The notes under the pieces were generated by a model. The model ran no database searches. It saw only the letters and a program-made list of their open reading frames with translations, and was not told the origin of the DNA. A DNA stretch of 36,527 nt from Albidovulum sediminicola (GTDB lineage Bacteria > Pseudomonadota > Alphaproteobacteria > Rhodobacterales > Rhodobacteraceae), in NCBI RefSeq assembly GCF_025751575.1, contig NZ_JAOWLA010000023.1, forward strand, positions 1 through 36,527. Direction: 5' to 3'. This document shows positions 1-7,145 of the stretch, piece after piece. The position numbers were made by a program, and so were the translations under genes. How positions within the stretch are numbered: position 1 is the first letter of the stretch; every line of letters starts with the position of its first letter.

Positions 1-1
1 C

Positions 2-54
2 GCAATCGCCCGTCCCGCTGCGCGAGATGAAAGCTCCGCGCGACGGGCGATTGC
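2..54. repeat. 13-bp perfect inverted repeat at the left edge
   Basis: GCAATCGCCCGTC at 2-14 is exactly repeated in reverse complement at 42-54, with a 27-base spacer. The long loop and the lack of a T tract make it a weak terminator candidate. It could also be the hairpin after a gene lying left of the window, or part of the mobile-element scar that follows. Confidence 0.4.
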
Positions 55-105
55 TCAACCCGCGCCAATAGGCGTAAATAACCACCGGGCTCCGGTCGTG
101 GCTGG

Positions 106-639
106 ATGAAAGACCAGTGGCAGGTCATGCGCCACCGGGGCTTCCACATCAGCCAGGAGACCATGCGGTTCAGGCGGGACCGCCTCGGCCCGATGTTCGT
201 TGCCAAGATCATGCGCGACAGGCCGAACGCCTGCGGGCCGGACCCAATTGAGCTTGCACCTGAACGGGATCTTCGTGACGATCAACGGCGAGCGGCACTA
301 CCTGTCGCTCTCCGTCGACCACGAGGGCGAGGTACTCGAACGCCTCGTGTCCACGGCGCGAGATCGGAAGGTCGCGTTGAAATTTCTCAAGAAATCGCTG
401 TGGCGCTGTGATTGCGCCGCCTTGCGCGAGCGTGGGATACGGGATCGGCAACGAACCGGCCGCTAGGGTGAACAACCGGGCGGAAAACACGCATCAGCCG
501 CTCCAAAGGCGGGAATGGCTGAAGCTGCGGTTCCGGCAGATGCGAAGTCTTCAGACGTTCGCCGCCGTCCACGCCTCGGTCCACAACCCCGTCAGCCAGG
601 ATCGCTTGCTCGCCTCCCGCACTGTCTTAAAGCTGAACT
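106..639 (+). pseudogene. IS6-family transposase relic, frameshifted
   Basis: Three consecutive plus-strand frames carry pieces of one IS6/IS26-type DDE transposase. The first (about 124-240) reads MRHRGFHISQETMRF and RLGPMFVAKI. The second (about 245-400) reads NGERHYL, VDHEGEVLE and RDRKVALKFLKKS. The third (about 455-639) reads VNNRAENTHQPLQRRE, LRFRQMRSLQTFAAVHASVHN and a tail ending DRLLASRTVLKLN. The order matches the family, but at least two frame changes and a deletion in the middle make it non-functional. The start is also missing, since family members have about 40 residues before HRGFHIS. No terminal inverted repeats were recognised. The right end abuts an IS3-type fragment, so the copy was probably interrupted or recombined there. 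Confidence 0.85.
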
Positions 640-695
640 GCAATCTGCTGCACCGCGTCCCGCTTGAACTCGTCGCTGTAGTTGCTTGTCCCCAT
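595..695 (-). pseudogene. IS3-family OrfA N-terminal relic
   Basis: Read on the minus strand from ATG at 695, the sequence encodes MGTSNYSDEFKRDAVQQIAV and then stops. This is the typical beginning of the helix-turn-helix OrfA protein of IS3-group elements. A neighbouring frame continues with a VREASKR piece, where the family has VREVSKRLGV, so a frameshift follows about residue 20. Only the first 30 or so codons survive. The fragment meets the C-terminal relic of the IS6-type transposase tail to tail near 640. It cannot encode an active product. Confidence 0.6.
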
Positions 696-1181
696 CTCGG
701 CCTCCTTGCCTCAACGTGAGGGGGCAAAGCGTCTATAAATCTAGGGGCACCTCAGAGACCGCTCATGCACTAACAATCAAACTCGACCAATCAGGTAAGG
801 CTGCTCATCTCCTTGGGCGATGCCCTTGAAGAAGGCTCGGGGTCGCATCCTGAGTCAAACTGGTTACACGGAAAGGCTTTCGCCCGGATCCGTGGCGGCG
901 TGGAAAAGCGGTGAGAGGGCGTCGAACGGGATCGGCCTACTTTTTCGGCCCCTCGGGCAAGCCCCGCCCTGCCACCGATTGGAACTGCGCGCACCTGTCG
1001 CCGAAAGACCCAGAATGTGGGCGCGCATGCCAGCCCGACAAAGAGAGGTCGTGCTTCCGCCAAATGCCGAAGGGACAATTGCGCGTGAATGCCGATCCTG
1101 ACAGAGTGGATCATCGCGCAACTCGAGGCTGGTTTCCCAAAGGAGTGCCCAGGTGATTGCTTCATCCTGTTTAGAAGCCGG
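696..1181. other. Stretch without a recognisable gene
   Basis: About 485 bases separate the transposase relics from the first intact gene. Open frames exist on both strands, but none shows a family motif, a convincing ribosome binding site or sensible composition. An AT-richer patch (about 733-795) could hold a promoter or an element end; no consensus boxes are convincing. It may be further decayed mobile DNA. Confidence 0.5.
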
Positions 1182-1718
1182 ATGGACGAAATGACGGGCT
1201 CGACCGATGGATCGATCGTCGGAAAACGGGCGGCGGGCGAAGCCGCGATCGCAGGCCTGCCGCGCGAACTGATCGCCCTTGCCCAAGGGGGCAGCGGTGT
1301 TGCCATCGCTGCATGCGGCAACGATGGCCGACCGGTCCTGGGGCTCGGTGTCGGGTGCCGCGTGATCGGAGAGCACCGCTTCCGCGTCATCCTTGGCCGC
1401 CGCGCCAATGAGGTCCTGCTCTCTGCCCTGAAGGATGGGAACATGGTCGCCGTGACCTTCACCGCGACCCGCGACCACACCTCCTTCCAGGTGAAATCCT
1501 CCGTTGCCAGCCTGCGCGACTGCTGTTCTGACGACTTTCCCGAAGTCGACAGACAGAACGCCTTGTTCCAGGACGGGCTGGTCGAGATCGGCTACTCCCG
1601 CCGGCAGGCGGCTGGTTACAGTTCCTACGATCACGACGATCTCGTCGCGCTCGAATTCGTCCCCGAGCAGGTGTTCACCCAGACGCCCGGCCCCGGCGCA
1701 GGTGCGGAGATTTCGTGA
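1182..1718 (+). CDS. Flavin split-barrel (pyridoxamine-oxidase-like) protein
   Basis: This protein of about 178 residues looks like a PNPOx-like FMN split barrel. The core includes FRVILGRRANEVLLSALKDG, followed by VAVTFTATRDHTSFQVK, which resembles the paired strands that hold flavin or heme in this superfamily. A CC pair sits in the middle (SLRDCCSDDF). No signal peptide or membrane segment is seen, so it should be cytoplasmic. The start is uncertain: ATG codons at 1182 and 1191 are in frame, neither has a strong Shine-Dalgarno sequence, and the frame is open upstream to 1089. The stop overlaps the next start (TGATG at 1716-1720), so the two proteins are probably translationally coupled and act together. 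A flavin- or heme-dependent reductase or stress-sensing role is an inference; no substrate can be named. Confidence 0.7.
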   Translation: MDEMTGSTDGSIVGKRAAGEAAIAGLPRELIALAQGGSGVAIAACGNDGRPVLGLGVGCRVIGEHRFRVILGRRANEVLLSALKDGNMVAVTFTATRDHTSFQVKSSVASLRDCCSDDFPEVDRQNALFQDGLVEIGYSRRQAAGYSSYDHDDLVALEFVPEQVFTQTPGPGAGAEIS

Positions 1719-3070
1719 TGCCCGAACTCTGCGTAGACGGGCTGCGGCGCGCGCTGGAGGGCGTGATGGCCTCGGTACTGGCGACCTGCGGCCCGGACGG
1801 GGTCCCGAACGTGTCGATGATCAGCCAGGTCCATTACGTCGATCCCGGACGGGTCGCACTCTCTTACCAGTTCTTCAACAAGACGCGCCGCAACGTCATG
1901 GCGACGCGCACCGCGAGTGTCCTGGTGACCGATCCCGAAACGCTCCGCCACTACCGGCTCGAACTCGCCTACGAGGAGACGCAGTCCAGCGGCCCACTCT
2001 TCGAAGGCATGAAGGCCAAGCTCGCGGGCATCGCCTCCCATCACGGGGTGGCAGATGTCTTCCGGCTTCTTGGCGCCGACATCTACCGGGTCCGCTCCAT
2101 CGAACCCCTTCCCGGCCCCGCGTTGCCGCCCACTTCCGAGGGCCCCTCCCTTCTGGCCGCGACCCGGCGCGCATGTGCCCGCCTCGACATCGCCAATGAC
2201 CTGGAGGAGCTTTTCGACGCCGCGACATCGGCGCTGGAAACCGAATTCGGGATCAGGTGGTCGATGGTGCTGATGACCGGGGGGGACGAAGACACCCTCT
2301 ACACCGTCGCCTCGCGCGGGTATCCCACCAGCGGCGTGGGCGCCGAGGTGGCGCTTGGCGAAGGGGTCATCGGCGTGGCTGCGCGCGAAATCGCGCCGAT
2401 CCGGATCGGCCACATGACGCGGGAATACCGCTATGGCGCCGCGATCAGCGACCTTGCGCGCCGCAGCGGCGTGGTGTTCGAGCCACCCCGGCTGATCCCG
2501 TTTCCCGGCCTCGCCGCACCGCGCAGCCAGATCGCGCTGCCGATCACCGAATGCGGTGCTCTTGCCGGCGTCTTGTTCGCCGAAGCCGACGAGATCAACA
2601 GTTTCGGCTATGAGGAGGAAGACGCGCTGGCGCTCATGGCGGGGCATCTTGGTGCACGGATGGCGCTCTTGCGTCAGGAGGCGCAGGAGATCGAGGTCGA
2701 AGCCGCCCCGGTTCCGAAGCCGGCCGACACCCAGATCGTGGTCAGATACTTCCCGGTCGACCAGAGCGTCTTCCTGGGGGCTGACTACCTCATCAAGGGG
2801 GTCGCGGGCGCGATCCTCTGGCGGCTCCTGCGGGAGCACGCCGCGACCGGGCGGACCGAGTTCACCACCCGCGAGCTTCGGCTCGATACGACGCTAAGGC
2901 TGCCGACGCATTCGGAGAACCTCGACGCCCGGCTGATCCTGCTTCGCAAGCGCCTGGACGAGCGCGGCGCACGCCTGAGGATTGAGAAGGCCGGCCGTGG
3001 CCGGTTCAGACTGGTCACGACCTGTGGCGTCCGGCTTGACGAACAGGGCGGCGCCGAGGCGGCGATTTAG
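1718..3070 (+). CDS. PNPOx-GAF-winged-helix fusion protein
   Basis: Translation most likely starts at ATG 1718, overlapping the previous stop, with GGAG at 1706-1709; a GTG at 1715 is the alternative. The 450-residue product has three parts. Residues about 5-130 form a PNPOx-like split barrel (SVLATCGPDGVPNVSMIS, then YVDPGRVALSYQFFNKTRRN). Residues about 145-315 form a GAF domain (GEGVIGVAA, SQIALPI, AGVLFAE). Residues about 325-440 resemble a winged-helix DNA-binding or signalling domain, ending in RLRIEKAGRGRFRL. It has no signal peptide. The architecture suggests a cytoplasmic sensor that combines flavin/heme binding, small-molecule sensing and an output module. Domain assignment is by motif reading; the C-terminal domain is the least certain. 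Its target may be the FAD-oxidase/cytochrome genes 200 bp downstream. Confidence 0.75.
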   Translation: MPELCVDGLRRALEGVMASVLATCGPDGVPNVSMISQVHYVDPGRVALSYQFFNKTRRNVMATRTASVLVTDPETLRHYRLELAYEETQSSGPLFEGMKAKLAGIASHHGVADVFRLLGADIYRVRSIEPLPGPALPPTSEGPSLLAATRRACARLDIANDLEELFDAATSALETEFGIRWSMVLMTGGDEDTLYTVASRGYPTSGVGAEVALGEGVIGVAAREIAPIRIGHMTREYRYGAAISDLARRSGVVFEPPRLIPFPGLAAPRSQIALPITECGALAGVLFAEADEINSFGYEEEDALALMAGHLGARMALLRQEAQEIEVEAAPVPKPADTQIVVRYFPVDQSVFLGADYLIKGVAGAILWRLLREHAATGRTEFTTRELRLDTTLRLPTHSENLDARLILLRKRLDERGARLRIEKAGRGRFRLVTTCGVRLDEQGGAEAAI

Positions 3071-3076
3071 CAATCT

Positions 3077-3116
3077 CTTAGCATTTGTGAGTATTCCGCG
3101 AAGGAACACTTAGCAT
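3077..3116. promoter_or_regulatory. Direct repeats flanking a dyad upstream of the FAD oxidase
   Basis: CTTAGCAT occurs at 3077-3084 and again at 3109-3116, a 32-bp period. Between them lies a dyad, AGTATTCC (3090-3097) against GGAACACT (3103-3110), with one mismatch and a 5-base spacer. The stretch is AT-richer than its surroundings and sits about 160 bp before the FAD-oxidase start. It looks like an operator for that gene; which regulator binds is unknown. Confidence 0.4.
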
Positions 3117-3275
3117 GCGCCCGCAGCACGGCCGGGCTATCTGACTGTCACCCCGGGGACAACCGGCGCGACATTCGGAACCACGCCTGAGCCCCCGCTT
3201 ACATACCAAGGCAGGACAACCCCAACCCGCCGATCGCGGCCGGGCGGATGTCCCTTTGCACAGAAGGTTAGAAAG

Positions 3276-4634
3276 ATGGCTCACGACATCCTGAAGGCCC
3301 GCATCCGCGGCACCGTCATCACCCGGTTCGACCCCAACCATGCCGCCGCCAGCGACGAGCTGGTCTGGAACGGGCGGAAACCCGAACGCCGGGCGCAACT
3401 GATCGTGCGGGCAGCCAATGTCCGCGATGTGCAGGAGGCGGTCCGCTACGCCTCCGAACACGGCCTGACGGTCTCGGCGCGCGGCGGCGGTCACCAGTTC
3501 ACCGGTATTGCTGCCCGCGCCGACATGGTGATCGACCTCGGCGCCCTCGACAGCTTGAGGATCGATGTGGAGGCGCGCACCGCCGAACTCGGTCCGGCTG
3601 TCACGAACATCCGGCTGGCCTCGGCGCTTGAGCGGCATGTGCTGGGCTTTCCCACCGGACATTGCGGCGATGTCACGGTGAGCGGCTACCTGCTCGGCGG
3701 TGGCGTTGGTTGGAACTCCAGCGCCTGGGGCATCGCCTGTTTCTCGGTGTTCGAACTCGATGTCGTCATGGCCGACGGGCAGCTTCTGACGGTGAATCAA
3801 GACAGTCATCCCGAGATCTTCTGGGCAGCGCGCGGCGCGGGCCCCGCGTTCTTCGGCATCGTGACGGCGTTCCGGGTCCATCTCTACGAAGGGCCGAAGG
3901 CTGCGAACTCGCTGGTCAGGGTCTATCCTGCCAGCGCGGCGGAGGTCGTCGCAGATTGGGCCGAACGCGCGGTGGCGCGATCCCCCGCCCATGTCGAATT
4001 CACCGTCAAGATCGACCAGACCCCGGATGGGGCGATCCTGGCCGCAATCGCCAACATCTTCGCAGTCGATCCGGCCGATGCCGAGGCGATCGGGGTCGAT
4101 CTTTGGCATGACGCGCCCGCCGGGACGTTGGAGCTTGCAGGGCCGATGCCGACCCCGATCCCGTCGCTCTACGCGATGACGGCGGCGTCCACCCCCACCG
4201 GCAGCCGCTACGGTGTGGACGCTCTCTGGTCCGAGGGGAGTTTTTCTGAAGCGCTGTCGGCAAGCCTGCTTGCCATCCAAAGCGCGCCGTCGCCACAAAG
4301 CTTCGGCTTGGTCTCCCTGCGCTCGAACGCTGAACCCCTGCCCGATACCGCAGCCTTTTCCGTGACGGGCCGGGTCTTTTCGATCCTTTACGGGATCTGG
4401 GCGGAGGCTGAGCAGGATGAGCTAAACCTCACCTGGCTGCGGGAGGCCGTCGCGCGGTTCCGGAGCTTCGCCACCGGCACCTATGTCGGGGAAGCTGACC
4501 TTGACCGACCGGGACCGTCCATCCCGACCCTGTCTGACCCATCCGCAGCGCGCCTTGCCGAGCTTTCCCGCCGTTACGATCCACATGCGCGCTTCGCGTC
4601 TGCCTCGCTCACCCTGCACCGATCGGCCGCTTGA
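3276..4634 (+). CDS. FAD-linked oxidoreductase (PCMH/BBE type), predicted bicovalent flavin
   Basis: This 452-residue protein has the PCMH-type FAD domain (about 35-210) and a C-terminal berberine-bridge-enzyme-like segment ending near RRYDPHARFAS. R-GGGH at 69-73 supplies His73, the usual 8-alpha histidyl attachment site. GHCGDVTVSGYLLGGGVGW puts Cys130 exactly where bicovalent members (gluco-oligosaccharide oxidase, berberine bridge enzyme) have their 6-S-cysteinyl residue. WAARGAGPAFFGIVT matches the family's W-x-x-RG-G-x-x-FG motif. The start has AGAAGG at about 3261. No signal peptide is visible, although the next gene encodes an exported cytochrome c. The family oxidises alcohols or C-H/C-N bonds of sugars, alkaloids and related compounds; the substrate here cannot be read from the sequence. 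Confidence 0.85.
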   Translation: MAHDILKARIRGTVITRFDPNHAAASDELVWNGRKPERRAQLIVRAANVRDVQEAVRYASEHGLTVSARGGGHQFTGIAARADMVIDLGALDSLRIDVEARTAELGPAVTNIRLASALERHVLGFPTGHCGDVTVSGYLLGGGVGWNSSAWGIACFSVFELDVVMADGQLLTVNQDSHPEIFWAARGAGPAFFGIVTAFRVHLYEGPKAANSLVRVYPASAAEVVADWAERAVARSPAHVEFTVKIDQTPDGAILAAIANIFAVDPADAEAIGVDLWHDAPAGTLELAGPMPTPIPSLYAMTAASTPTGSRYGVDALWSEGSFSEALSASLLAIQSAPSPQSFGLVSLRSNAEPLPDTAAFSVTGRVFSILYGIWAEAEQDELNLTWLREAVARFRSFATGTYVGEADLDRPGPSIPTLSDPSAARLAELSRRYDPHARFASASLTLHRSAA

Positions 4635-4683
4635 GGCTTGATCGCCCCCAAACCATAGACCCGTTTGCAAGGAACACACGAAG

Positions 4684-5187
4684 ATGACTAAACGACCCCA
4701 TCACATCCTTCTTCCCCTGCTGCTTGGCGCCCTGCCGTTACCTGCCCTTGCCGACGCAAGCGCTGGTGCGATCGAGCGCGGCGCGTATCTCGCGCAGATC
4801 ATGGATTGCGCGGGCTGCCACATGCCCCGAGGCGCCGATGGCGCACCGATGCCCGAACTTGGGCTTTCCGGCGGCAGCGTGGGGTTCGAGATCCCGGGCC
4901 TCGGCATCTTCTGGCCGCCGAACCTGACGCCGGCTGTCACCGGGCTCGGCGGCTGGAGCGACGAGGAGATCGCCGCCGCGATCCGCACTGGGGTCACACC
5001 GGACGGGCGCATCCTCGCCCCGGCGATGCCATGGGCGGCCTATGCCGCGTTGTCCGATGACGACGTCATCGCGATGATCGCCTATCTGCGCGCCCTTTCC
5101 CCGTTGGAAACGCCGCGCCTTGGGCCGGTGGCGACCGCTGAAGCGGCCCCTGCCCCATTCTACCGCGTAACGTTCCCGGCGCCCTGA
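4684..5187 (+). CDS. Exported single-heme c-type cytochrome
   Basis: The 167-residue product begins with a Sec signal peptide (basic MTKRPHH, hydrophobic LLPLLLGALPLPALA, cleavage likely after ADA). It has one heme-binding CAGCH motif about 40 residues in. The sixth ligand is probably a Met in the LAPAMPWAAYAALSDDD segment, a typical class I axial-Met context, followed by the usual C-terminal helix (DDDVIAMIAYLRAL). It therefore acts in the periplasm as an electron carrier. It starts 49 bp after the FAD oxidoreductase, so the pair is likely one operon and the cytochrome may accept electrons from that enzyme or its pathway. A strong hairpin follows at 5207-5234. Confidence 0.9.
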   Translation: MTKRPHHILLPLLLGALPLPALADASAGAIERGAYLAQIMDCAGCHMPRGADGAPMPELGLSGGSVGFEIPGLGIFWPPNLTPAVTGLGGWSDEEIAAAIRTGVTPDGRILAPAMPWAAYAALSDDDVIAMIAYLRALSPLETPRLGPVATAEAAPAPFYRVTFPAP

Positions 5188-5206
5188 CACCAGGGTGTGC
5201 ATCTCT

Positions 5207-5234
5207 GGCTGTCGGCCTGCTGGGGCCGACAGCC
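5207..5234 (+). terminator. 11-bp hairpin after the cytochrome gene
   Basis: GGCTGTCGGCC (5207-5217) and GGCCGACAGCC (5224-5234) form a perfect 11-bp stem with a 6-base loop, 20 bp after the cytochrome stop. No T tract follows, so it could be an imperfect terminator or an mRNA-stabilising hairpin before the small gene at 5265. Confidence 0.6.
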
Positions 5235-5264
5235 CCAACTGACCCCGAAAAGGACCAAACCGCA

Positions 5265-5495
5265 ATGCCCTGGTTCCGCCGCTTCTCAAGCCTGACGAAC
5301 GCCGCTCAGATTTCACCCCGCAGGCCGGGGGATCTGGGCGCGCACCTCCTCAGGGACATCGGACTCGACCCCCCGTTCGGTACATGTCGCAACGACGCAG
5401 ATCGCCTGCAAGCATCGCCGTCCCTCAGACGGCTTTCTGCCACGCCTTTTCTGAAAGGCGAAAAGATGCAGGCGATGCCCCGATCTCCTTCTTGA
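5265..5495 (+). CDS. Small RDIGLD (DUF1127-like) protein
   Basis: This frame of 76 codons starts at ATG 5265 with AAAAGGA about 11 bases upstream. It encodes an Arg-rich protein whose middle reads DLGAHLLRDIGLDPPFG, close to the (H/D)LLRDIGL signature of DUF1127 (YjiS-like) proteins. The N-terminus MPWFRRFSSL is also typical of such peptides. The last 24 codons overlap, antisense, the 3' end of the AraC gene, which suggests the tail is not under strong constraint. DUF1127 proteins are small and poorly understood; some have been tied to RNA metabolism or phosphate and carbon physiology. A second protein with the same RDIGLDP core is encoded at 15579-15728. It is supported by motif and ribosome binding site only. 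Confidence 0.55.
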   Translation: MPWFRRFSSLTNAAQISPRRPGDLGAHLLRDIGLDPPFGTCRNDADRLQASPSLRRLSATPFLKGEKMQAMPRSPS

Positions 5496-6381
5496 AGACC
5501 CGGCTGAAGGCCGATTCCGAGGCATAGCCAGAGATCTCCGCGGCCTCCGCCACCGACAATCCGCGGGCCGACAACGCTTCGCGCGCGATCTGCATACGCC
5601 AGGCTGTCACGTAGGCCATCGGGGTCACGCCCAGAAGTGTCGTGAACCGTTCCGCAAAGCCGGTTCGCGAGAGCCCGGCCTCCCGCGCCATGTCGGCCAC
5701 CGACCAATTCGCGGCAGGCCTCTGGTGGAAGGCTTCCAGCGCCCGGGCCAACTGCGGATCGGCAAAGCCTGCGACGCCCTCGCCGCCAGCGGCCGACTGC
5801 TCGATATGGGCGCGGATCGCCTGCGCAAAGATCGCTTCCGACATCTTCAGCGCGATCAGGTCACCGCCCAGGCGCGTGCCGCCGGCTTCGGCACCGATAA
5901 CCTTCAGCGTGGCCTCAAGCCACGGCCCAGCCTCATCGCCATAACCGCGCAGGTGGATGATGGGCGGCAACCGGTCGAACAGAAGATGCCGGGACCCTTC
6001 GGCCAAGGCGAAATGGCCGCAGATGAGCTGCGTGTCGCGCAGTTTGTCTTCGCCGCCCCAAACCAGTGTGCCGTAACCGGGAAACTCGGACCGCGTGAGG
6101 ACGTCGTCAAGCGGCAGCGCTTCCTCCGGTCCGGTGTGCCGACAGGACAGCACATGCGCGGCGCCATGTGGAATGATGACCAGATCACCCTGCGCCAGCA
6201 CCACGGGCGCCGCTTGGCCCGCGACGCGCACCAGCGCTTCACCACGGTGCGCGAAGTGGAAACGCGCCACATGCCGAAGGGCAGGCACCCGCACCCCCCA
6301 GGGCTCGGTGAAGCTAGTGCGGAAGTAGAGCGTGCCGCGAAACGACAGGCGGGTGAGGATATCGCTTAGGAGGTCCAACAT
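5425..6381 (-). CDS. AraC-family regulator with cupin-type sensor domain
   Basis: The 318-residue protein has an N-terminal AraC-binding/cupin-like domain (about 10-190: GEALVRVAG, VLAQGDLVIIPHGAAHVLSC). The C-terminal AraC double helix-turn-helix spans about 210-310 (WSVADMAREAGLSRTGFAERF, then SVAEAAEISGYASESAFSRVFKKEIGASPASFR). It is a cytoplasmic transcription factor, probably responding to a small organic effector. It is transcribed away from the YHS gene across a 215-bp gap containing two dyads, the natural place for its operator. The neighbouring FAD oxidase/cytochrome and YHS/GST genes are its likely targets, by position only. Its ATG at 6381 has no strong ribosome binding site. Confidence 0.9.
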   Translation of the reverse strand: MLDLLSDILTRLSFRGTLYFRTSFTEPWGVRVPALRHVARFHFAHRGEALVRVAGQAAPVVLAQGDLVIIPHGAAHVLSCRHTGPEEALPLDDVLTRSEFPGYGTLVWGGEDKLRDTQLICGHFALAEGSRHLLFDRLPPIIHLRGYGDEAGPWLEATLKVIGAEAGGTRLGGDLIALKMSEAIFAQAIRAHIEQSAAGGEGVAGFADPQLARALEAFHQRPAANWSVADMAREAGLSRTGFAERFTTLLGVTPMAYVTAWRMQIAREALSARGLSVAEAAEISGYASESAFSRVFKKEIGASPASFRLSEKAWQKAV

Positions 6382-6410
6382 GCGGCCATCTTGCCGTGAT
6401 TGGCTTCAAG

Positions 6411-6454
6411 CGTCCAGATGCTTGGACGATCAAGCATGATTGTCGGATTATCCG
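6411..6454. promoter_or_regulatory. Two dyads between araC-type regulator and YHS gene
   Basis: CGTCCA (6411-6416) pairs with TGGACG (6423-6428), and CGGATTATCCG at 6444-6454 is a perfect 5-1-5 palindrome. The hexamer TCAAGC also occurs directly repeated around the first dyad. Both lie in the divergent intergenic region, so they are candidate operators for the AraC regulator or a second factor. Confidence 0.4.
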
Positions 6455-6596
6455 GCATTCAAACACCGACGGTATTGCGATTAGTTGGCGCAACGCAAAA
6501 CACCTTCGGCAACAGCCATCCCGACCGCCCAAGGCATTTTGCGTCGCCGGTTCGCATGGATCGGTGCCGATCTCAACTATCCCGAAAGGAACTCTG

Positions 6597-7082
6597 ATGT
6601 CTCGCAAACTCACACTGGTCGCCGTCACCGCGCTGAGCGCGCTCTGCGCCGCGGTCCCGGCCCTGGCCGCCGATGAGGCCAATGTCGCCCCCGGCCTCAC
6701 CTACGGCGGCGCGCCGCTTGGCCTGCATGGGGCCGATCCGGTGGCGCTTCTGGACCAAGGCACCAACACCGAGGGCAACGCCAGCTACGCGGCGGCCCAT
6801 GAAGGTGTTGCCTATTACTTCGCCTCCGAAGCGAACCTTCGGGCCTTCGAGGCCGACCCCGCGCGTTATGCGCCGCAATACGGCGGCTTCTGCGCCTTCG
6901 GCGTGTCGGTCGGCAAGAAGTTCGACGGCGACCCGCGCTTCGCCGCGGTGCTGGAGGACAAGCTCTACGTCTTCCTGAACGAGGATGTCTACAAGGCCTA
7001 CCTGAAGGATCAGTCCGGGACGATCGCGAATGCCGAGGGCAACTGGACCAGCATTGAGCACACCGCCGCAATCGATCTTTGA
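6597..7082 (+). CDS. Exported YHS-domain protein
   Basis: Start ATG 6597 follows GAAAGGA with good spacing. The 161-residue product has a clear Sec signal peptide (MSRKLTLVAVTALSALCAAVPALAADE). The mature part carries a YHS domain: YYFASEANLRAFEADPARY, then APQYGGFCAFGVSVGKKFDGD. The GGFCA(F)G cysteine is the conserved one. Known YHS proteins are small metal- or ligand-binding periplasmic proteins often found near oxidoreductases or metal transport. It is divergent from the AraC regulator and is followed by a strong terminator just before the GST gene. Its precise role is unknown. Confidence 0.88.
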   Translation: MSRKLTLVAVTALSALCAAVPALAADEANVAPGLTYGGAPLGLHGADPVALLDQGTNTEGNASYAAAHEGVAYYFASEANLRAFEADPARYAPQYGGFCAFGVSVGKKFDGDPRFAAVLEDKLYVFLNEDVYKAYLKDQSGTIANAEGNWTSIEHTAAIDL

Positions 7083-7095
7083 TCGCTGCGCAGCA

Positions 7096-7133
7096 CCGGG
7101 TCGGCCGTCTCCCAGCCGGCCCGGACCTTTTTT
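7096..7133 (+). terminator. Rho-independent terminator just before the GST ribosome binding site
   Basis: CCGGGTCGGC (7096-7105) and GCCGGCCCGG (7115-7124) form a 10-bp stem with one G-U pair and a 9-base loop. ACC and six T residues follow (7128-7133). It is the best intrinsic terminator in the window. It ends two bases before the GGAG (7136-7139) that serves the GST gene, leaving no room for a promoter between them. Confidence 0.8.
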
Positions 7134-7145
7134 ACGGAGATGGAC

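Noticed and set aside
820-1156. Small plus- and minus-strand frames in the gap before the first gene
   Set aside because: None has a family signature, convincing start or sensible codon use; the region is reported as without a gene.
3078-4298. A 406-codon minus-strand frame
   Set aside because: Antisense to the FAD oxidoreductase with Arg-rich, motif-free translation.
5444-5461. CGCCTTT-TCTG-AAAGGCG hairpin
   Set aside because: It lies inside the AraC coding sequence near its 3' end and has no T tract; it may still influence the overlapping small gene but cannot be called a terminator.
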